DNA of 64,000 bases. It comes from Gordionus sp. m RMFG-2023 (lineage: Eukaryota > Nematomorpha > Gordioida > Chordodea > Parachordodidae). The translations under genes and the position numbers were made by a program. The first letter of the stretch is position 1, and every line of letters starts with the position of its first letter. The stretch covers positions 21,557,508-21,621,507 of the forward strand of contig NC_088776.1 in the NCBI RefSeq assembly GCF_954871325.1, in the 5' to 3' direction. Shown piece after piece: positions 59,101 to 64,000 of the stretch. The notes under the pieces are model-generated. The model was not told the DNA's origin, ran no database searches, and worked only from the letters and a program-made list of their open reading frames with translations.

Positions 59101-61494
59101 GTGTATACGAGGTTGATTATTTTTTTGACCCCATTTTTTTTATAATCGAAAATTTTTGATATAGCAATCGAATGAAAATGGTAACATCATTATAAAAAAG
59201 GAAGAAATGAAACCATTAATCCAAGCCTTGGAAAAAGCACACAATTTATGTAATAAAAGTCATTGTTCTTCCGAGATTTTATATGATTTATCTACGCTCT
59301 TTCACCTTATAAGGTATGATTCTCACTTAATTATAATTTTTTTGTAGTATTGATCAAATTCCATGTTTCTATTTTTTAACCTGCTAAATATTTGCCCAAT
59401 TTTTATATATATGAGAAAAAGACATAGGATATTTATGCCTAACACCTTTACCTGTTAATATCTAACCCTTAATTTGATCTAAATATTTTTATAAGCTTAG
59501 ATAATTATATAATACTATCATTTTATTTTAGAAACACTATATACAAATAGAGTATTATGGTGCTAAGACAAATTTCTAAAGACAGAATGTCCTATAGACA
59601 AATTGATTATTAGTTTAGTTTTATTAATATTCAATTAAATATAAAGTTATGAATAAAAGAATTATAATATGCTTAATTGTTTTTTTGAAAATTTATGTAT
59701 AAAATGCTTTAGTTCGAATTCACGACACATCGTATCCAATAAAGACGAAAATAATACAAAAAACAACAATACCACAATACTTGTACTATTGAAGTCCGGA
59801 ATTATTCTAACTTTTGACCATGCCGGTCAAAAAGATATTTCCTCTAATATATCACAATGCTTGTTAATATAATATTTTATCTTTAGCATCTTAATAAGTT
59901 ACCAAAATCTAACAATGCGATTAGGAGCTGTCACAGTTCCTTTAATTATAGTAAGAAATAGTCCGTTTTACTATACTATTATTGGTTAAAAATGCAAATC
60001 GACAGCATCCTAGTGTCATCGATAACAAGCAGATATAGGATGTGCAACTTCCCAATGAAAAGGCTATAAAATCTAAGATAAAAAATTAATTCTTGGTGAT
60101 AAATTATCCTATTTTTTAAATATTGTTATGATCGAGAACCTTCGAAACCAAGACAAATATTAAAATCACATTGTGGGACCTCTTTTTAAAATTTATAGGA
60201 GCCAGAACCCATTAAAATCTCTAAATAGTGCAAATAATTTTTGTATATTTCTTAAATTTTAGAGGATTTATTTATTGTATAAATATTATTTTATATTTTT
60301 TATTAAACAAAATTTGGAACCAGAATTATCAAAAATACGACCAATTTAAGAGCCACAACCTACTTTACAAAATTTTAATAACAGAACCAGACTCAATTTT
60401 TTTTAAATCATAGATAACCGGAACTACGATCTATTTTAGTCCAGGTTCCAAATTCTGGTTATAATATAACGTTTTATATTTTTATTTATTAATAAAATTA
60501 TTCTATTCATAACTAATTAGTCAAACTTTTTTATTAGAGTTCATTAAAACAATTGAATACTTTTTGAAAAAAACACTAAACTAAATCAGTTTTCAATAGG
60601 ACATTTTGAACGGTCATTAGTATTATACCAAAAAAAGTTTTATTTTATAAATATCGGATAAAACTTTTGAATAAATTTTAAAAAAAAATTGTTAGTTTGA
60701 TGGATTAAATTGTTCATATTGTAAAAAAATAATAGGACTTTACTGACAGGCTGAGTCGGAAGATTATTTTAATATTTTTTTGAATTAAAAACATTATCCT
60801 TCAGCTTAGGGATTGATAAAAGAATTATTTTAATTCTAGGTTTCCTATAATCGCTTTAGGAATATTTAAGTGGGTAAGTAACATACTTCAAGAACCTGGG
60901 TATTTTATCAATCGAACAGACAGTTGGAACGCATATCATTTAACCCTGTTGGATGAAATAGTTACTTGTCATTCCGCTTTACACGATCGCATTTTGAAAC
61001 TTTATATACAACTATTCCAATCTTCTTTCCCTGATTTAGAAGTTTTGATTCAGGTTTAGCTTTAATCGCACATGCAATTTAGAAAATATTTTTATTTTTT
61101 TAAATATATGAAGTTGGAATTAAAAAAAAGTTTATTGGAAAGAATGGTGCATTTGTTTTCAAGAGGTTGCGTTATCCCTGTCCTCAGTTTTATTATAAAA
61201 TGTTGGGAAAAGCAGGATACTGATGTTTCATTAATCCGACATTTCGTACAAGAAGTATTATTCTTGTTCTCTTACATAATTATGCAGACGTATCCTTTAG
61301 ATTTTAGACATGATATCGCCACCATACCATCCAAATTTTATCAGTATATTTTTGCCAATTATTCAAAACAAAGATATCACAGCTTCCCTCATTAATGATG
61401 AGCAATCTGATCCTGTTTCCCTATTCATAAGTACAATAGGCATTCATTATTCAACATTTTTTATTTTAATTTAGATTATTGTACAAAATCGTGA
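41187..61494 (+). CDS. NELFCD: Negative elongation factor subunit C/D (TH1)
   Basis: NELF-C/D bridges NELF-A and NELF-B in the complex that, with DSIF, holds RNA polymerase II in promoter-proximal pause in the nucleus. Coding exons: 41187-41293, 41337-41446, 44203-44423, 44484-44639, 44711-44815, 57413-57559, 58883-58949, 59011-59111, 59165-59313, 60840-61053, 61114-61254, 61301-61430, 61475-61494. They total 1668 nt, giving 555 residues against about 580-590 in vertebrates. All introns are GT-AG with matching phases. Family hallmarks line up along the whole length: [10 protein letters not shown] near 22-31, [18 protein letters not shown] (202-208), NPADIT, DHKHKYI (321-327), LLERMVHL (466-473) and DPVSLFI near the end. 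The N-terminus lacks the acidic extension of vertebrate forms. The ATG at 41187 lies in the target duplication of the upstream element, so extra 5' exons are possible. No inactivating change was seen. Confidence 0.95.
41850..42344. repeat. Imperfect tandem duplication, two ~247-bp units
   Basis: Two diverged copies begin near 41850 and 42097 with TATTTTCTTCTT and share TATTGTCCTATATTGTTGAAA, ATTGATATCACT, GATGTCATTTGT and AAAGTTTGTGATAAA in the same order. The hAT element at 42345 is inserted at the end of the second copy. Confidence 0.75.
42620..42847. mobile_element. hAT MITE, TARTGTTGTTAAA family, diverged
   Basis: Matches the body of 14905-15123: TAACTCAAGATTTTGTCGAAAA, GCCCACAGATGGCAGAAAG and a right end whose reverse complement begins TAGTGCTATAAAACAGCTCC. 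The left end is eroded, so its boundary is approximate. Confidence 0.6.
42880..43645 (-). mobile_element. hAT derivative keeping only the dimerisation domain
   Basis: Ends GGGTGTACGGATACCAC and, reverse-complemented, TGATGTACCGATATT are similar inverted repeats. Possible decayed flanks TATTTTGA and CTTTTTGA. On the minus strand, about 43270-43385 encodes [20 protein letters not shown] followed by [15 protein letters not shown], a clear hAT C-terminal dimerisation domain of a different lineage from 31030-31139. The rest of the transposase is gone. Confidence 0.75.
45075..45118. repeat. Fragment of TARTGTTGTTAAA MITE
   Basis: Right end only: GGCTCAAATCGAGCCATTTA followed by ACAACACTA, the inverse of the family end. 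The left part is unrecognisable. Confidence 0.5.
46137..46260. repeat. Fragment of TAGTGATCTGCA hAT family
   Basis: Starts TAGTGATCTGCATCGGACC and continues with repeated GCCCGGATTTTT motifs as in 1892-2309 and 36392. No far end identified. A separate patch at about 46637-46740 with GCTCGAGT motifs and an ATCTAACAATACTA end may be a relative of the 4722-4849 MITE. Confidence 0.5.
49637..50077 (-). CDS. Zinc-knuckle (CCHC) protein, 146 residues, element-borne
   Basis: The frame starts [15 protein letters not shown] and has a CX2CX4HX4C zinc knuckle, [14 protein letters not shown] (residues 24-37), followed by a basic stretch [14 protein letters not shown] and a polar tail. Zinc knuckles bind single-stranded nucleic acid and occur in retroelement gag proteins and some DNA-transposon proteins. 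Nothing else in the sequence decides which this is. Its base composition is far less AT-biased than the flanks. An inverted second copy lies at 51340-51709. Confidence 0.6.
   Translation of the reverse strand: MDFNSHQTKAPSTSGSSLIRKKICFNCQSETHLRNQCLALNKKNFGPLMEQDYNTRTQKGMTKRLAREFVNNTLGGPKKANLQPVPLTQGSTDKDATTNRTDAINIRRVMEQHRAANVVCQIQPMISQPKPLTRTDRMRIFERNCY
50095..51335. other. Centre of the palindromic element, nothing recognised
   Basis: AT-rich spacer between the inverted zinc-knuckle copies, somewhat richer in C on the + strand than its surroundings. No reading frame or repeat could be supported. Confidence 0.4.
51340..51709 (+). pseudogene. Second, inverted copy of the zinc-knuckle frame, partial
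   Basis: Matches the 49637-50077 frame closely from the second half of the zinc knuckle (ETHLRNQC) through MEQDYNTR and [17 protein letters not shown] to the end. It lies on the opposite strand because it is in the other arm of the palindrome. The upstream half of the knuckle is missing. Confidence 0.65.
51738..54350 (-). mobile_element. hAT transposon, CAGGGATGTGAACC end, transposase remains
   Basis: The left end CAGGGATGTGAACCC is followed by GGGTTCGGGTCC arrays, as in 23557 and 30633. On the minus strand lie transposase parts. An N-terminal segment (54122-53830) contains [19 protein letters not shown]. The catalytic segment (53124-52657) contains [18 protein letters not shown], whose aspartate belongs to the RNase H-like core. 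Next come [20 protein letters not shown] (about 52500-52555) and [12 protein letters not shown] (about 52190-52225). Frameshifts separate these, the dimerisation domain and the right end are missing, and an element is inserted at 53172. It is inserted in the right arm of the 48.9-55.0 kb palindrome. Confidence 0.85.
53172..53820. mobile_element. 649-bp hAT derivative, TAGAGGTCTGCAT family
   Basis: Left end TAGAGGTCTGCATTGGGCGGG; right end, reverse-complemented, TAGAGTGGGCGGATGGGCGGG. Perfect 8-bp duplication GTTCCAAT at 53164-53171 and 53821-53828, fitting nTnnnnAn. Subterminal arrays of CCCGCCCGCC are separated by T/A runs. It splits the hAT transposase gene. A relative lies at 58341-58800. 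Confidence 0.92.
55036..55535. other. Intronic AT-rich sequence, nothing supported
   Basis: No gene or bounded repeat recognised between the palindrome and the gypsy fossils. Confidence 0.4.
55540..56625. pseudogene. Ty3/gypsy integrase fossils, head to head
   Basis: Two integrase pieces of one gypsy lineage lie in opposite orientation: a minus-strand piece (about 55540-56095, interrupted by the MITE at 55642-55864) and a + strand piece (about 56104-56622) with the C-terminal motifs TGLYSYIV and [10 protein letters not shown]. No LTRs were seen. They are broken fossils related to, but diverged from, the element at 24.6-28.3 kb. Confidence 0.75.
55642..55864. mobile_element. 223-bp hAT MITE, TARTGTTGTTAAA family, perfect duplication
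   Basis: Left end TAATGTTGTTAAATGGCTCG; right end, reverse-complemented, TAGTGTTGTTAAACGGCTCA. Perfect 8-bp duplication GTTTCAAC at 55634-55641 and 55865-55872, fitting nTnnnnAn. It sits inside a gypsy integrase fossil and is therefore younger than it. Confidence 0.93.
56785..56976. repeat. Partial, inverted copy of the CCGGTGTAG MITE
   Basis: Read in reverse, it begins CCGGTGTAGGATTGTGAAA and continues with TCAATACCCATTGTAG and two ~62-bp GGCAGCCATT units, matching 781-970. The other end is missing. Confidence 0.8.
57140..57272. repeat. Fragment of CAGAGACCTGCAG hAT family
   Basis: Right end GGCCCTGTCTGCAGGTCTTTG with degenerate ACTCGGG/AGCCCG motifs to its left. The left end was not found. 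It lies just upstream of the exon at 57413. Confidence 0.5.
57560..58882 (+). other. NELF-C/D intron 6 with one hAT derivative
   Basis: GTTTAT donor, TATATAG acceptor. Apart from 58341-58800 it is AT-rich. A patch with ATCGATACC and ATCGATAG motifs near 57620-57705 may be an old element end. Confidence 0.75.
58341..58800. mobile_element. 460-bp hAT derivative, TAGAGGTCT family
   Basis: Left end TAGAGGTCTACATTGAACG and right end, reverse-complemented, TAGAGGGTCAAAAAACC, with GGCGGGCGGG arrays inside. Closely related in plan to 53172-53820. Flanking 8-mers do not match convincingly, so one edge may be altered. Confidence 0.65.
59314..60839 (+). other. NELF-C/D intron 9, nothing supported
   Basis: A 1526-nt intron with GTATGA donor and TTCTAG acceptor. 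Short frames around 59669 and 60228 have no recognisable content. Confidence 0.75.
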
Positions 61495-61573
61495 AGATTA
61501 TTTGTATTATTACGTAATTATGAAAATGATGTATATATTATTATTTGATTGTAATTTATTTATAAATTAAACT

Positions 61574-61579
61574 AATAAA
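61574..61579 (+). terminator. Probable polyadenylation signal of NELF-C/D
   Basis: AATAAA, 80 bp after the NELF-C/D stop codon. In AT-rich DNA the hexamer is common, so position relative to the stop is the main support. Confidence 0.5.
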
Positions 61580-62184
61580 AACATTTTAATGAAATGACTC
61601 ATAATGCATTTATGATTTTTATATAATTTTACTTGTTTTAAAGAATGATTCTCACCTTATAAATTTGTATTGCAAATTTGATATTTATGCAATATTCACT
61701 AATCTTAAGGCTTTTATATTTTGGTTAGATACTATTTCTTATAGCTTAAAGGAGGCAACACGGTTGGATTTTTCTCTGCTCTCGAAATATTTTTTATTCC
61801 CTACCCCGTTAGAGGTTTATCCCTCCATAAAATATAATAGAGGCAAAATAATCTTACCTCCATAAGCATTTATTATCTTCAGGCGATTGTTTAGTAAGAA
61901 TGAAAGATTGCAACTTTTGAAGGTGTTTGATTATAGAACGGATTTTGCTATAAAATTTAATAAAAAGATAAATGAGCTAAATTTTTAATGTTAATTCTAT
62001 CGGGTATTTTAAAGTATTCAATAAAATCGGCATTTATTAAAGGAATTTTTCATCATTTTTATATTGAAAAAATTACTTTAAAGTAAAATCATTTTTTGAA
62101 AATGTTAACGATTGTCATGCTACTTTCTGAAAAATAGCAGTAGCAAATTTCTAGGGTATTTGATTATTTATATATTTTTTTAAA
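61580..62184. other. AT-rich sequence, nothing supported
   Basis: No gene or repeat recognised immediately downstream of NELF-C/D. Confidence 0.45.
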
Positions 62185-62674
62185 TAAATTATATGATGTT
62201 GTATTTACAGCACTGGAATTTTATAAATCAAGCAAAGAAAAAGATTCGGAGGTTATTATTAAGCCACGATTTTTAATATCAATTCAATATGTTTATTTTT
62301 TATTTAATTATACATATGATTTTAGCAAAATGCTACAAAAAATTGATTTGAATTTAAGGGAGGTTATGAATAGAACAAAGGATATTTATCAGAGAATATG
62401 TGGATGAAATATTTTATGAAATATATGCAAAAGTAAAGGAGATTGCTAATATGTTTGGGATTGAAATTTTTTAAACCTAGAGTAGTTTCTAGACAATCCA
62501 ATCGCTCAAATATTGATGCATTTACGATTGAGGATTTTTATAAAATAAACTATTTTATTCCTCTTATTATTTCAATTAAAGGAAAGATTTATTAGTCATA
62601 ATTTTATTTTCAAAAGCTTTTATTTTCTTTTATCGGCTTAGTCTAAACTGTAGATTACACTTGAAACACGAGAG
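62185..62674 (+). pseudogene. Truncated hAT transposase, second copy of the 19.7-kb gene
   Basis: Aligns at the DNA level with about 19766-20292, starting AAATTATATGATGTTGT and ending TTACACTTGAAACACGAGAG, with many small deletions and frame shifts. It stops exactly where the CAGAGTTGTTAAAGG element end begins at 62675, so the rest of the gene, including the dimerisation domain, is not here. Confidence 0.85.
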
Positions 62675-63270
62675 CAGAGTTGTTAAAGGATAGAATCAAA
62701 AGATCGCCGATCCTGAATTTGTCAATTTTCCCGGATTTATGATTCTGACTTAAATTGAGGATCGTAATAGAGATCATTTTTTTTAACATTCATCCCGATC
62801 CTTTTAAAAATTAATTTGTTACTTAAAAAGCAATAAATAAAATAAAAATTGTGAAAATTAAATTAAAATATTATTTTACACATATTTTATCAACTTCCAT
62901 TCCACCATATTATATATTTCCACAATTTCCTAAATTTTATCTAGAACGAGATTTAGAGCCTACAAGTTTTATTTATTTAATATAATATAAATAAATTCTA
63001 GTCTAGATTCTGACTTAAATTGAGGATCGTAATAGAGATCATTTTTTTTAACATTCATCCCGATCCTTTTAAAAATTAATTTGTTACTTAAAAAGCAATA
63101 AATAAAATAAAAATTGTGAAAATTAAATTAAAATATTATTTTACACATATTTTATCAACTTCCATTCCACCATATTATATATTTCCACAATTTCCTAAAT
63201 TTTATCTAGAACGAGATTTAGAGCCTACAAGTTTTATTTATTTAATATAATATAAATAAATTCTAGTCTA
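62675..63270. mobile_element. hAT-type element start with an internal 265-bp duplication
   Basis: Begins CAGAGTTGTTAAAGGATAG, the end sequence of the 2361-2516 MITE, and contains repeated GATCCTNAATTT-like motifs. Its right end was not found. From 62741 it consists of two tandem copies of a 265-bp segment (62741-63005 and 63006-63270) that look identical throughout. Confidence 0.65.
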
Positions 63271-63284
63271 TATATATAATAGCC

Positions 63285-63455
63285 ATATTCAAGAAATGAA
63301 CGTTTTCGTATCTTGGTAATGTTAATTTTTTTTTCTATCAACTTTCCTATCTTCATAACGTTAATTTTTTCACTTTCCTATCTCAATATTTTTTTTCCAT
63401 CAACTTTCCTATCATCTTAATGTTAAATAAATCGAGGGCTATTATTATCTCGCTA
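63285..63455. repeat. Short tandem repeat, ~45-bp units
   Basis: Three to four units share CTTTCCTATCT with AACGTTAATTTTT or AATGTTAA between them. On the minus strand this follows the tRNA-like sequence, so it could be the tail region of a SINE. Confidence 0.55.
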
Positions 63456-63484
63456 ATGTTAAAACTTTTTTTAAAAATTTTTTT

Positions 63485-63557
63485 ATGGCAAAACAGAGAT
63501 TCGAACTAGCGACCTATCGTTCGGTAGGCAAACGTTCTTACCATTGAGCCCCCCCTT
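63485..63557 (-). pseudogene. tRNA-like sequence (tRNA pseudogene or SINE head)
   Basis: On the minus strand it reads GGCTCAATGGTAAGAACG, resembling a pol III A box and D arm, then GCCTACCGAACGATAGGT, which can form an anticodon stem with an eight-base loop, then CTAGTTCGAATCTC, resembling a B box and T loop. A T run follows. The T stem and acceptor stem pair poorly and the loop has an extra base, so a functional tRNA is unlikely. Confidence 0.5.
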
Positions 63558-63711
63558 CAATATTATATTTTGATATATTTGTGTATATATATGAAGCTTT
63601 ATATACTTTGCGCATGCGCCTAATTTTGACGTAATTTTTGAATTTCTCACCAATATATTTTTACCGTCATTCAATTAATTATACCGCCAACAATATTGGA
63701 ATCTCTTGAAA

Positions 63712-64000
63712 TGACATTAGCTACCCATTTTTATCATGCTTCCTTCATTATTGATTAAAATTTCATAAAAGTAATTATTAAAATTTAGATCTTATAACTA
63801 TTCTTTATATTATATTTAGCTATTTGACAAACAAAAATAAATCTCACAATACACCCTGACATTAGCTACCCATTTTTATCATGCTTCCTTCATTCTTGAT
63901 TAAAATTTCATAAAAGTAATTATTAAAATTTAGATCTTATAACTATTCTTTAAATTATATTTAGCTATTTGACAAACAAAAATAAATCTCACAATACACC
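63712..64000. repeat. Tandem repeat, 145-bp units, running off the window
   Basis: Units start TGACATTAGCTACCC at 63712 and 63857 and differ at only about two positions. The second is cut by the window edge, so the array may be longer. Confidence 0.9.

Noticed and set aside
61072-61395. Single 107-residue frame as a separate gene
   Set aside because: It reads through NELF-C/D introns 10 and 11. Removing GT-AG introns at 61054-61113 and 61255-61300 restores the NELF-C/D sequence on both sides.

Overview
This is a strongly AT-rich stretch of a eukaryotic, almost certainly animal, genome. The only clearly intact host gene is NELF-C/D (TH1), a subunit of the negative elongation factor that pauses RNA polymerase II. 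I could follow it exon by exon on the + strand from its start codon at 41187 to its stop at 61494. It has 13 coding exons, every splice junction is GT-AG and stays in frame, and the predicted protein has 555 residues. Introns are bimodal: most are 43-71 nt, while others reach 2.8 kb and 12.6 kb because they are full of transposons. NELF exists in most animals and not in budding yeast or plants, so I read the organism as an invertebrate. I cannot name the species.

Layout. 1-31.5 kb holds no confirmed host gene. It is a graveyard of hAT-superfamily DNA transposons and their short derivatives (1.6-3.2, 4.7-4.85, 14.9-15.1, 18.8-21.8, 23.6-24.1 and 30.6-31.5 kb). It also has one broken Ty3/gypsy retrotransposon with short LTRs (24.6-28.3 kb), one possible small gene of unknown function (16.9-17.4 kb, minus strand) and one decayed coding-like stretch (7.5-8.8 kb). 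Many hAT pieces can be bounded exactly, because their inverted ends are flanked by 8-bp duplications that often fit the hAT target pattern nTnnnnAn.

32335-41185 is the most striking object. It is an 8.85-kb inverted-repeat element with a 9-bp target duplication (GATGCAGAA). Each arm is a long array of a ~156-bp satellite, and the two arrays are inverted relative to each other. The centre holds a PHD-finger plus OTU-like protease reading frame, a 131-bp tandem repeat, a small hAT element and a 27-bp minisatellite. This architecture matches Foldback/MuDR-like elements. It landed on the initiator region of NELF-C/D: the duplicated 9 bp contain the ATG. The coding region is therefore intact, but the ancestral 5' flank is now 8.85 kb upstream. 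The element's ends also carry 19-bp repeats that read as good 5' splice sites on the left and 3' splice sites on the right, so the whole element might be removed as an intron.

41.4-61.5 kb is the NELF-C/D gene body. Intron 2 holds a nested stack of hAT elements. The 12.6-kb intron 5 holds a second large palindrome (48.9-55.0 kb) with two inverted copies of a zinc-knuckle reading frame, a ~2.6-kb hAT transposon with another element inside it, and head-to-head gypsy integrase fossils. 61.5-64 kb is repeats: a truncated second copy of the 19.4-kb hAT transposase, 265-bp and 145-bp tandem duplications, and a tRNA-like sequence.
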